Shown here: positions 1-8,338 of the stretch, one piece after another
How positions within the stretch are numbered: position 1 is the first letter of the stretch
Layout of the letters: the number at the start of each line of letters is the position of its first letter
From: Enterococcus malodoratus ATCC 43197
GTDB taxonomy: Bacteria; Bacillota; Bacilli; Lactobacillales; Enterococcaceae
Direction: 5' to 3'
Assembly (NCBI RefSeq): GCF_000407185.1
Contig: NZ_KE136482.1
Location: forward strand, 930,001 to 994,000
DNA: 64,000 nucleotides
Notes under the pieces: generated by a model
The model's database searches: none
Seen by the model: only the letters and a program-made list of their open reading frames with translations
What the model was told of the DNA's origin: nothing
Translations under genes and position numbers: made by a program

Positions 1-567
1 GATGATAACTTTTGATAATCGTTCAACTAAGGTAATTACAGCACTTTTATGTTTCAGACCTACGATAGTGTCACCTTCAAGGTGACCAAACTCATTTGAG
101 AATTGGCTATAATCTTTTTCACGTTCATGAATAGAGCGGCGGAAAGCTTGTTTTCCACGCCTTTCTTGATGTCCATTCGGTTTACGCTTGCCTTTCATCG
201 GTAAGTCAGAAGGATTAAATAGCCCCTTTTTGAACATACGATAAATGGTACGAGCAGAACAACGAATAGGAAACGCTGCACGACCAACAATCACATCGGG
301 TGTCCATCCTTGAACAACCTTTCTTTGAATATATTCTGATTGTTCCTCGGGTAAAACAAGCGGGCGTCTACCACAGTTTGATTTGTTTTTCTTATACTGT
401 TGATAGTATTCTAAGGCTGATTTTCCTTGCTTGAAGAATAGGTATACTTTATGGATCGTTTGTCTTGAACGATTCAAGCAATGCGCAGTTTTCGCAACAG
501 ATTGATTTATTTTGAAATAAGACTCTATCATTACAAGTTCATCCGTTGTAAGATGGGTATAGGTCAT
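1..567 (-). CDS. IS30-family transposase (N-terminal part; 3' end outside window)
   Basis: The frame opens with ATG at 567 (MTYTHLTTDELVMIESY) and stays open to base 1, giving 189 residues. The N-terminal segment has the helix-turn-helix pattern of IS30 transposases (residues about 8-50, with NQSVAKTAHCLNRSRQTIHK). A second conserved stretch around residue 110-130 includes CSARTIYRMFKKGLF. The start of the DDE catalytic domain follows, with the typical HLEGDTIVG segment near residue 168, which contains the first catalytic Asp. The rest of the catalytic core would lie left of the window. A purine-rich stretch (AAGGAGTGAG) precedes the ATG. No stop or frameshift is visible, so the copy may be intact. 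It sits downstream of the Ess genes and seems to have interrupted the next gene of that locus. Confidence 0.85.
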   Translation of the reverse strand, partial: MTYTHLTTDELVMIESYFKINQSVAKTAHCLNRSRQTIHKVYLFFKQGKSALEYYQQYKKNKSNCGRRPLVLPEEQSEYIQRKVVQGWTPDVIVGRAAFPIRCSARTIYRMFKKGLFNPSDLPMKGKRKPNGHQERRGKQAFRRSIHEREKDYSQFSNEFGHLEGDTIVGLKHKSAVITLVERLSKVII

Positions 568-660
568 TTGTACTCACTCCTTATAATTCTTTGGTCAGAA
601 CTATTTTGAGTGTAGCACAAATGGCTTTTTTAGTTGTCTAGCTTAATTTTACAATCGGCG
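1..660 (-). mobile_element. IS30-family insertion sequence, partial (continues off left edge)
   Basis: The element is identified by the transposase ORF it carries. The IS boundary is not exact. The AT-rich stretch after the transposase start, up to about 640-660 (ending near TTTTACAATCGGCG), looks like the terminal region, and the broken reading frame at 661-727 begins immediately beyond it. The other end lies outside the window, so inverted repeats and target duplication cannot be compared here. Confidence 0.75.
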
Positions 661-727
661 TAAAAAAAAGATCGGTAACAATCTCTTCCTCATTTGAATC
701 AAAAATACTTGTCAAATCTTTACCCAT
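661..727 (-). pseudogene. 5' fragment of a gene interrupted by the IS30 element
   Basis: A ribosome binding site (AAGGAGAATAATT) is followed by ATG at 727 and about 22 codons (MGKDLTSIFDSNEEEIVTDL...). The frame then enters IS sequence and stops within a few codons. The good translation start and acidic N-terminus suggest a real gene whose body was displaced by the IS. Its family cannot be told from 22 residues. Its place, last in the leftward Ess cluster, is where type VII substrates, immunity proteins or accessory proteins usually sit. Confidence 0.45.
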
Positions 728-781
728 AATTATTCTCCTTATGTTGGTGTCAAATCACCTATTTTCAACTTATTAATACTT

Positions 782-807
782 GTGAATGAGTCCAGAGGGC
801 TCATTCA
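782..807. terminator. Strong hairpin after the lipoprotein gene
   Basis: GTGAATGAG and CTCATTCAC form a stable stem with a short loop just after the stop of the lipoprotein gene. Neither side carries a long T run, so it may be a weak terminator or an mRNA-stabilising hairpin. It separates the lipoprotein from the truncated gene at 661-727. Confidence 0.45.
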
Positions 808-829
808 CACCAAATACCAACTTCATATT

Positions 830-1960
830 TTATTCGTACAACCCGCCTCTAAACGTTTGTGTCAAGCTTTCAAAGTCATAATTTCCACTTGCTTTTTCTG
901 ACAGTACTTGCCATTTCCCATCTTTTTTCTCCATATTGATTCTGTAGCCTTCCCCGTTCATATCTTTTTCGGTATTGATTGGAGAAGTGGAGATTTTGCT
1001 TGGTAATTCTTGTAAAAGATATTTTTCCATATCTCTTTCGGCCGCATCGTCGTATTCTTCATACTTGCCTGCATTATCATTTACAAATTGTTCTCCGATT
1101 GATTCAGAATCGACGTTATCAAACAAAACGACTTCTGGTCTGACGTATACCGAAGCGTAATCCGGGTAAAATTCGTTGAAGGTATATGTTACCTTTCCTT
1201 TATTCCTATTCGTGTTTTGTAATTCAGTAATTACTTTGTCTAATTCTGGTGTTGAAGGTTGATAGTACTCAAACTCACCTTTTAGACAGTTGATACTTGC
1301 CTCTTTAAATGCTTGTTTTTCTTGCGCTAAATCATTCGCAAGAACTAATTTTTCGTCTTTTTGATCTTCAGACCCAAAGAAAACTGATTGAACATAATAA
1401 TTCGCTAAACTCTCGACTTCCTTTGTCCCATCTGTATATTTATCTTGGTCAATCTTCAATTCCACGCCCGCTTCTTTGCTTTCATCTTCGGCATCATCAA
1501 GGTCAAAAATCGTTGGTTTATAATGCAGCTCGTATTTTTTATCCTTGCTTACTTTAAACACGATTGGCTCAGTTAGACTTTTGTCTTCAGATAGTGATTC
1601 ATAACTCATTGTTTTGAAACGATCCTCTGATCCATAGACATCTTCATTAGAAGTCTTTTTACCGTCTTCATCGTATAAGGCAAAATCATCGGGAGAAATT
1701 TCCAGCTTTTTATCAGATTTATTGGTCACTTTGACATTTAGGCTCAAGTATTTCACATCGCCATCTGCTTTTTTATCTAATGGAACGATATAATTTCCGT
1801 CTTCAACACTGAGTTCAACTAATGAAGATTTTGCGGACTCTGCTTTCTTTTCGGTGTTCTCTTTTTTTGCTGACGCTGTTTTTTCTTTCGTCGAACAAGC
1901 ACTGACTGACAATAATAGGCTACAAACTAACAACACTTTCATTAACTTTTTCATTTTCAT
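830..1960 (-). CDS. Lipoprotein of the type VII locus, DUF4352/DUF5105-like
   Basis: This is a 376-residue predicted lipoprotein. The signal peptide (MKMKKLMKVLLVCSLLLSVS) ends in a lipobox, LSVSAC, so Cys near residue 22 should be acylated and the protein tethered to the outer membrane face. A Lys/Ser/Glu-rich linker follows. Next comes an Ig-like domain of DUF4352 type (about residues 50-150, with KYLSLNVKVTNKSDKKLEIS). The C-terminal half resembles DUF5105-type lipoproteins. I chose ATG 1960 because AGGA lies at the right distance before it; the ATG at 1966 overlaps that site. The gene begins only about 20 bp after the essC stop and is probably cotranscribed with it. No molecular function is known. 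The position suggests an accessory role at the envelope next to the secretion machine. Confidence 0.75.
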   Translation of the reverse strand: MKMKKLMKVLLVCSLLLSVSACSTKEKTASAKKENTEKKAESAKSSLVELSVEDGNYIVPLDKKADGDVKYLSLNVKVTNKSDKKLEISPDDFALYDEDGKKTSNEDVYGSEDRFKTMSYESLSEDKSLTEPIVFKVSKDKKYELHYKPTIFDLDDAEDESKEAGVELKIDQDKYTDGTKEVESLANYYVQSVFFGSEDQKDEKLVLANDLAQEKQAFKEASINCLKGEFEYYQPSTPELDKVITELQNTNRNKGKVTYTFNEFYPDYASVYVRPEVVLFDNVDSESIGEQFVNDNAGKYEEYDDAAERDMEKYLLQELPSKISTSPINTEKDMNGEGYRINMEKKDGKWQVLSEKASGNYDFESLTQTFRGGLYE

Positions 1961-1981
1961 AAACATCCTTTTTTCTATTTT

Positions 1982-4900
1982 TTATTCACTAACCAACTTC
2001 ACCCGACAAGCATTTCTGCCCACAAAGAAGTGACTTTCATCCAACTCAACGGTTGGTTCGTTATAACTGCTTTTCACATTGACGAAGCTTTGATCGATCA
2101 AGCGAGTTCCTGTCATTCCAGCTGGAATATTTGCTCGTAACGCCTTATTGACATCGTCGAAACTGTTCTCAATTTGTTTTTGATTGCCTTGCAGGATGAA
2201 GTACATGCCCACTTTTGGTCCTTTTTTCAAATAGCGATTGAAGTTTTCACTAGTGATAAAGGATTTTTCACCAAAGACTTGAACATCTGGGATGTAAACA
2301 AACATCGGTTCATGAATCCCGCTGATCTCACGTTCATTGATTTCACTGATCAAATCATTGGTAAAGGTGCTGTACTCGCCTTCAGAAATCAACAGGTCAG
2401 AACTTCCTGAATAGGACTCAAAACGATCACCGCTATTAAAAATGACCCGTTGAACTTGCCCTGCTAAACGCTTGAAGTTCTCCATAATTACTCGTTCGAT
2501 GGCTTCGGTTTGCTGCGGCGTATCATCACCGATTACAAAATAGCCATGTTCTTGCGGATTGAACCCAACGGCGATTGTGGTTTCTTTATCAAGCGCGATT
2601 GGCAATTGTCCTTGTGTCAATAATTGCTGCGTCGTTTGATTGGTAAAAAATTCTTCCAGACTGATCACATTCGACAGCATCGGAATCTTCGTTGGACGTT
2701 CTCCTTGCCAAGCTTGATCCAATGAAGCTATTTCTGCTTCTAACTGATTCAAGCGATCAATGTCGTTTTCACCAACAGTTGGTAAATAGATCTGAATCTC
2801 TTGCGGCATGTCCAATTTGATTTGAGCCCGACCAATAATTTCTTGCGGAATCAATGCATCGCGACCGACAACATCTCGAATCGCCCCTTCTTCAACTAAG
2901 AACAACCCGATATGGGAAGGAATATTACTCGCCATACTCATTCGGAAACTGTTGGTTCGTAAAACGGCCATTACAGCATAAAGACCTAGACTAGCGCCTT
3001 CACGTAAAAGTTGATTCAAGACGGATTCAATCTGTTCTTCCAACGGACTTTCTTTAATCGCATCGAAACCGTCGACGACTGTGATGATTACTGGTAAAGA
3101 AACGCCCGCTTTCTTCTCGTATTGTGAAAGACTCGCAACACCATAATCAGTGAACGCTTCTTTTCTCTGTTGAATCTCTACCCGAATCCGCTTCAAGAAT
3201 TTCAACAATTTTTCTTCTTCCTCTAAACGGACATGATCAACAACATGCGGTAAATCTTTCAAAGGCAACAACCCATTGGTGCCAAAATCAAAAAGATTGA
3301 ATTGAACCTGTTCAGGATTATTTTGGCGTGCAAAATTCATTAATAAGGTTTGCAATAAAGTAGACTTCCCAAAGCCTGGCGATCCATAGATAGCGGTGTG
3401 GCTCAAAGCTTCTAAGTCAAAATCAAAATTGACTTGCTCCTGACGAGTAGGGATATCCATCAATCCTAGCGGAACTGCTAAGCGACGTTCATTTTTCCAT
3501 TCAGCGAGATCGATAACTGGCGTATCAATGATTTCTTCCAATGGCGGCAGCCACGGTTTATCTGGTAATACCGCGCTTGATTCATCTGCATATTCGGCGA
3601 TCGCTTCAACTACTGCATCCAATTGTGTCTGTTCCTCTTCTGTTTTGACGACTGCAACTTCGTCTTCTGAAAGATCCAGCGTTAGCAATTCGTACTGGCC
3701 AAGATTATTGATCCACCAAATACGCTCATCGACCTTTTCCTCATGATTTGCGTCAGGATCATAGGTGGCACCACTCCAAGCAGACTGGAACAACTCATAG
3801 ATTTCATTATTTCCGACCTGCAGATAGGCCCGACCAGGTTGTGTGATACTCGCTGCATCAGGTGTTTTGATAATCTCATTTGAATCAGCCGGATCGGCCA
3901 CCTTTAATGCTAATTTGAAACGTGAGTTAGACCAGATTTGATCGTCCACGACTCCGCTTGGTTTTTGCGTTGCTAAAATTAGATGAACTCCTAATGACCG
4001 ACCGATTCGAGCAGTGGAAACCAACTCCGCCATGAAATCCGGCTCATTTGCCTTTAACTCAGCAAACTCATCGCTGATCAGGAATAAATGCGGCAAAGGA
4101 TCGCTTGGATATTTCCTCTTTTCAACGGGATCAGTGATTTCTTTTCCTTGCTTATAAAGCTTGGTATAGCCGTTGATGTGATTCACACCGAATTCTCCAA
4201 ACTTCCGTTGGCGCTTTTGTAATTCCGCTCGAATACTTTGCAGAGCACGGGCAGAACTGGCACCGTCCAAGTTCGTGATCGAACCTAATAAATGAGGAAG
4301 CTTCGCAAATAGATTAGCCATTCCCCCACCCTTAAAGTCGATCGGTAAGAATCCAACATCTTCAGGTGCGAAGTTGACCGCTAGAGATAAGATATAGCTT
4401 TGAACGATCTCTGATTTCCCTGAACCAGTCGTTCCCGCAACCAAACCATGCGGTCCGTGAGCCCGCTCATGCAAATTCAGCGAGACTAGATCATCTTTCC
4501 CGCGTAAACCTAATGGTACCGCCAGAGATTTTGAAGTATTCGCTTTTTGCCAACGTTGTGCTATTTGTAATTCTTCCGTCTTTTTCACTTCATACATTCC
4601 CAGAAAATCAATCGCTTCAGGAATCGCATTTTTCTCGACTTCAACATGATTCAAATTCGCTAATCGTTGAATTGATTCAGCTACAGTAAATGTTTTCGGT
4701 AAATGGACGGGACGGAAAAATTGGTTCACGTACACATGATTTTCATTGACCAAAGTCGCCGCTTCGCTACTTTGATATTCGATCATTGTAGTGGTGGTTT
4801 CCGGCAGCATATTCGCGCTTTCTTTTCCCCAAATGACCGTAACTCCATATTGGCTCATATCTTCGGCCAAATATTCATTTAAGCCATGACCGGATAACCA

Positions 4901-6436
4901 GCTTTCATCTAAAATCGTTAGTACATAATGCGGAGAAAACTGAATTTTTTCATTCTTTTCGGACTCTTTTAACTGTTGACGACGCTTAGTAATCAACTGA
5001 TAAAAGGAATTCAGTCCCATATCGCGGCTTTGTGCATTATGAATCATTCCGCGCAGATTCAACTGCTGCAATTGAAAATGCGGCAGCCAGCGCCAATCAT
5101 GCCATTTTTTCGTGTAATCTTCTTCTGACAATAAAGCGATAAATTGAACATCTCGATAAGAGTGAAAGACAGAAATCTGAAACAGAATACTTTGAACCGC
5201 TGTACGCAGATTTTCTGGCGTGCCCGCTAATCCAATGGTTTGGTTCAATAAAGTCGTCGTGATTGGCGCCTCTTTTAACATTTGATGCGGGCGCACAACT
5301 TTGTCCTCCGCAAACTCTGCTAACGGGTCAGCTTCATTTTCACTTTTTCGAAACTCCACCTTAAAGCTGGCTGGAATTTCACCAGTCCCTAAACGAAACT
5401 GTAAAAAATCAGCGTTTACCGCGGTTCGTTCATAAATACGCGGATGGTATTCTTTTGTCATCTGCGCCAAGGTCTCCATCGCGGGATTGTGATACTCCAA
5501 TGCTTTGCGCTGTTCAGCGGATAACTGCTCTAATTCTTTTTTCTGTTGGATCATGTAGCGCTGATAAGTCTCGCTTCGCAGTTCATTCTTTCGCTTGGTT
5601 TCTTTTTTGTTGGTAAAATAGCTGGACACAGAAAAACCAGCCGTTAACAAACTCGCTCCCCCCATGCTCAGCATCATGATGGGATTTCCTCCGCTTAAAA
5701 CACTGGATGCCCCACTTAAAACAACCATTCCTAACGGCGGAACGATCGAACGTAAAATCTCACTCTTTCCCTCGGCCGTTTTTGCGCTAGGCGGCGTGAC
5801 TGTCTGCTCTTTTTTGGGCGGTCTTAAGTGAATCCGCGGACTGCGGCGAAAATCCGGAAACGTAAGCGGGAATTCATTTTTCAAGACTTCCGGCATAATC
5901 TTGCGAAAATCTAATCGTACATTTTCTTTTAAACAAGTAATCTTGAATTGTTTTTCTCTTCGCTCGATGATTACGTCACGGATAATAACTTGATCACCAA
6001 CACAAAAATCCGTTGCTAATCGGCTAACCTGCTTCCTATTCCAATAAACTTTTTCGCCGTTGGCTTCTACAGATAAAAAATAGCTTTGCGGATCTTCTAT
6101 AGAAAGAATTCCATAGGCTTCGCTTGCCAAACAGATCTCTGAACCAGAGGCTTTGGAAATAGTCCATTGTTCTTTCGGTAGTGTGGTGGTAAAAACAGCT
6201 ACATCACGATGCGGAAGAATCAGTAATTCTTTTTTTGATTCTAAGGAGTTGTCACAGAACACTTCCCCATTTACACAGCTGATAACAAACTCATGGAAAA
6301 GAACGGTCTGGCCTTCGGTTAACTCGACATGATCAAAAACTGTATCAAAAAGAAAAACATCATAAAGAATTGCATCTTTCTCGATAATTTGATCATCGAT
6401 TGAAGGACAAGGTTGATTAGTCTGCTTGTTCATCAT
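1982..6436 (-). CDS. essC: Type VIIb secretion ATPase EssC
   Basis: This is the motor and central membrane component of the Ess/type VIIb system, 1484 residues, the usual length for Firmicutes EssC. The N-terminal 200 residues are FHA-like. Two membrane segments follow at about 230-275 (VPPLGMVVLSGASSVLSGG and the next hydrophobic stretch). There are then three FtsK/SpoIIIE-type ATPase domains. The first has Walker A GTTGSGKS near residue 670 and the Walker B-like HLFLISDEFAEL. The second has GSPGFGKST near residue 1020. The third is degenerate (VIGDDTPQQTEA), as is normal in the family. The first ATG (6436) has AGGAGG 8 nt upstream. It overlaps essB by 20 bp, showing translational coupling. 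The C-terminal part varies between EssC subtypes and pairs with specific substrates, so its type could help identify effectors lost to the IS30 insertion. Confidence 0.97.
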   Translation of the reverse strand: MMNKQTNQPCPSIDDQIIEKDAILYDVFLFDTVFDHVELTEGQTVLFHEFVISCVNGEVFCDNSLESKKELLILPHRDVAVFTTTLPKEQWTISKASGSEICLASEAYGILSIEDPQSYFLSVEANGEKVYWNRKQVSRLATDFCVGDQVIIRDVIIERREKQFKITCLKENVRLDFRKIMPEVLKNEFPLTFPDFRRSPRIHLRPPKKEQTVTPPSAKTAEGKSEILRSIVPPLGMVVLSGASSVLSGGNPIMMLSMGGASLLTAGFSVSSYFTNKKETKRKNELRSETYQRYMIQQKKELEQLSAEQRKALEYHNPAMETLAQMTKEYHPRIYERTAVNADFLQFRLGTGEIPASFKVEFRKSENEADPLAEFAEDKVVRPHQMLKEAPITTTLLNQTIGLAGTPENLRTAVQSILFQISVFHSYRDVQFIALLSEEDYTKKWHDWRWLPHFQLQQLNLRGMIHNAQSRDMGLNSFYQLITKRRQQLKESEKNEKIQFSPHYVLTILDESWLSGHGLNEYLAEDMSQYGVTVIWGKESANMLPETTTTMIEYQSSEAATLVNENHVYVNQFFRPVHLPKTFTVAESIQRLANLNHVEVEKNAIPEAIDFLGMYEVKKTEELQIAQRWQKANTSKSLAVPLGLRGKDDLVSLNLHERAHGPHGLVAGTTGSGKSEIVQSYILSLAVNFAPEDVGFLPIDFKGGGMANLFAKLPHLLGSITNLDGASSARALQSIRAELQKRQRKFGEFGVNHINGYTKLYKQGKEITDPVEKRKYPSDPLPHLFLISDEFAELKANEPDFMAELVSTARIGRSLGVHLILATQKPSGVVDDQIWSNSRFKLALKVADPADSNEIIKTPDAASITQPGRAYLQVGNNEIYELFQSAWSGATYDPDANHEEKVDERIWWINNLGQYELLTLDLSEDEVAVVKTEEEQTQLDAVVEAIAEYADESSAVLPDKPWLPPLEEIIDTPVIDLAEWKNERRLAVPLGLMDIPTRQEQVNFDFDLEALSHTAIYGSPGFGKSTLLQTLLMNFARQNNPEQVQFNLFDFGTNGLLPLKDLPHVVDHVRLEEEEKLLKFLKRIRVEIQQRKEAFTDYGVASLSQYEKKAGVSLPVIITVVDGFDAIKESPLEEQIESVLNQLLREGASLGLYAVMAVLRTNSFRMSMASNIPSHIGLFLVEEGAIRDVVGRDALIPQEIIGRAQIKLDMPQEIQIYLPTVGENDIDRLNQLEAEIASLDQAWQGERPTKIPMLSNVISLEEFFTNQTTQQLLTQGQLPIALDKETTIAVGFNPQEHGYFVIGDDTPQQTEAIERVIMENFKRLAGQVQRVIFNSGDRFESYSGSSDLLISEGEYSTFTNDLISEINEREISGIHEPMFVYIPDVQVFGEKSFITSENFNRYLKKGPKVGMYFILQGNQKQIENSFDDVNKALRANIPAGMTGTRLIDQSFVNVKSSYNEPTVELDESHFFVGRNACRVKLVSE

Positions 6437-7589
6437 TGGCTTGTCCTCCTAGCAGCTTCACATAATTATTGATCTGTTCTTCGTACTCTTTCAGCAGCTC
6501 TTGTTTCTTTTCGCCGTCCATTCGGGTATTGACTTTTGTCGCATCATACAATTTGGTGTAAGCATGCAAAACATATTGATTATCGCCGATATTTTTGGCT
6601 AAACTCAACGCCTTATCAAAATCTCCGCGCCCTAAATAAATCCAGAAGAGCAAGGTATTTTCACTAGATTTCTGAGAGAGCGTATTGAGAACGGCTTCCT
6701 TTTGCTCATTCGTTAAGCTATCCAATTGGATATAACTCGACGCTAAGATGTACTGTGCTGAGGTAGGCAGTTCCTCCGCATTATCTTTTTTTAGCTCGGC
6801 TGTTGCACCAGAATAATCATTAAAGATAAATTTCGACTCTGCTTCAATCACACGTTCTTGCAATGGGACTACCCGACCTGCGTAAACAGATAAACCAATT
6901 CCTAAACCAATAGCGGTTACCAGCAGAATCAAACTCCCCCACTTGAAAATGCGATAATGCTGTTTCTTAACTAATTTCTTTTCTCGTCGATTTCTCTCCC
7001 GCAAGAAAGTACTCGCTTCTGAAAGATGACGATCAATTTCTTCTGGTGATGTAGCCAGATAAATTTTCTCCACCAAAGCATTCTTGACAGCCCCAAGACC
7101 ATCCACTAATCCAGCAAAATCTAATTGCGGCTGCAGAATAAAGCAAATCAGCGCTTTGTATTGTTTAAAGAACTGTTCGTCAGTCGGTTGAAATGGTGTG
7201 ACGATTTCTGCCAGACCTCGATGTCCTAAGCGAATCGTATGACCGACAACCAATAGATTTTGCGGATGAATAAATGGATTAATTAATTGCTTCTGCAACT
7301 CTAAAAGGAAATGCATCTTCTGAGCCAACTCCAACCGTTCCAATTCATTTGAGCGTGCCGCAAATTTTTCGACTGTTTCACCAAACTTCGGGATTGTATA
7401 ATCAATAATCATTTCTTCTTCATTATGTTGACGAATACTACCTTCTAGACACTCAGTAGTCTGTGTAAGAATTTTTTGATACTGCTCAATCATTGCCCAC
7501 TTAAATTGATTGGCAGTCAGTTGTGTGGTCAGCGTTTCTTGTTGCCAAGTCTGATTGATTGTTATAACGCCATCATTTAGTTCCGTCAT
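6417..7589 (-). CDS. essB: Type VII secretion protein EssB
   Basis: This is a bitopic membrane component of the Ess system, 390 residues. Residues 1 to about 210 form the cytoplasmic pseudokinase-like domain, with no usable kinase motifs. One transmembrane helix follows a basic stretch (RREKKLVKKQHYRIFKWG, then LILLVTAIGLGIGLSVYAG, about 217-240). The remaining 150 residues form the extracellular alpha-helical domain seen in YukC/EssB. Known family members bind EssC and help assemble the translocon. The ATG at 7589 has GGAGAAAG before it. The start overlaps the end of esaB by 17 bp and the end overlaps essC by 20 bp, so the three genes should be translated together. Confidence 0.95.
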   Translation of the reverse strand: MTELNDGVITINQTWQQETLTTQLTANQFKWAMIEQYQKILTQTTECLEGSIRQHNEEEMIIDYTIPKFGETVEKFAARSNELERLELAQKMHFLLELQKQLINPFIHPQNLLVVGHTIRLGHRGLAEIVTPFQPTDEQFFKQYKALICFILQPQLDFAGLVDGLGAVKNALVEKIYLATSPEEIDRHLSEASTFLRERNRREKKLVKKQHYRIFKWGSLILLVTAIGLGIGLSVYAGRVVPLQERVIEAESKFIFNDYSGATAELKKDNAEELPTSAQYILASSYIQLDSLTNEQKEAVLNTLSQKSSENTLLFWIYLGRGDFDKALSLAKNIGDNQYVLHAYTKLYDATKVNTRMDGEKKQELLKEYEEQINNYVKLLGGQANDEQAD

Positions 7590-7845
7590 TTTCTTTCTCC
7601 GTTCTTACATATAATTGATCACCATCACTAATTGGATAATTAGTTAGCGGTAATTGCTGGTTGATTTTGATTGGCTTATTGATTAACTCCAAAGAAAATT
7701 TTTCTGGTAATGAGAAATTCATGATCGACAAAGCTTCTTGCAGCAATGGCACCAAACGCTCAAGTGTTACACGATTGGGAATCCGCAGGTCAATCACGTT
7801 TTCTTCATAATGCAAACCAATATTGATTGCTGTCTGTTTTTCCAA
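7573..7845 (-). CDS. esaB: Type VII secretion EsaB (YukD, ubiquitin-like), TTG start
   Basis: This is a small cytoplasmic protein with the beta-grasp fold of YukD/EsaB. The conserved pieces INIGLHYEENVIDLRIP, the helix LERLVPLLQEAL and the C-terminal YPISDGDQLYVRTE are visible. I choose the TTG at 7845 as start, giving 90 residues. AGGGGGA stands 6 nt in front of it, the resulting length matches the family (about 80), and the frame then begins just after the essA stop instead of overlapping it. An upstream ATG at 7896 lacks a site and would add 17 atypical residues. The family is required for, or regulates, type VII secretion; the exact role is unsettled. Confidence 0.9.
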   Translation of the reverse strand: MEKQTAINIGLHYEENVIDLRIPNRVTLERLVPLLQEALSIMNFSLPEKFSLELINKPIKINQQLPLTNYPISDGDQLYVRTEKENDGTK

Positions 7846-7855
7846 AATTATCCCC

Positions 7856-8338
7856 CTAACTTTTCCGAACAAAAATTGTTGAAAATCTTCGTCCAAGTAA
7901 TATCCCTAGAATTAACATCCCAACAATTAGGATACCTGCCATAAAGTAGATTAGAACTTGAGGTATCGAATGATTAGTCTTGTTCGTGGGATTTGAATGC
8001 ACCACATTATCTTGGTAATCCTGTAAAAATAAGATCTTTTCATAAGCTTTCTTATCTCTACCAGTTTCCGGTAATTGCCGTGTGACAAATACTTTTTCTT
8101 TGGCCTGTTGAGCGATCTGTTCGCGTTCAGCTAATTTTTGCTGATTGGTATCGGTTTTTCCCTTTAAAAACAAATCAGGGGCAATCAAATACTCGATCGA
8201 ATCTTCTTTTTCTTGGTGTTTTTCATAGATGACTTGATTATTGATGGTCAGCTTGCCATTATCTGCATAAACTCTGCCGCCAAAAAATCCGACCGCGAAT
8301 AAACCAAAAAAAGCAATCAGGACCCTGCGCTTATTCAT
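7856..8338 (-). CDS. essA: Type VII secretion protein EssA
   Basis: This is a 160-residue membrane protein. The N-terminal hydrophobic segment (RRVLIAFFGLFAVGFFGGRVYA) could be a signal or anchor. A polar middle region follows. A second hydrophobic helix near the C-terminus (IPQVLIYFMAGILIVGMLILGILLG, about 127-150) precedes a basic tail. This layout, size and position match EssA, an integral component needed for EsxA export in staphylococci. Start choice is ATG 8338, which has AGGTGA 6 nt upstream and overlaps the esaA stop by 8 bp. Primary sequence conservation in EssA is low, so the assignment leans on gene order. Confidence 0.85.
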   Translation of the reverse strand: MNKRRVLIAFFGLFAVGFFGGRVYADNGKLTINNQVIYEKHQEKEDSIEYLIAPDLFLKGKTDTNQQKLAEREQIAQQAKEKVFVTRQLPETGRDKKAYEKILFLQDYQDNVVHSNPTNKTNHSIPQVLIYFMAGILIVGMLILGILLGRRFSTIFVRKS

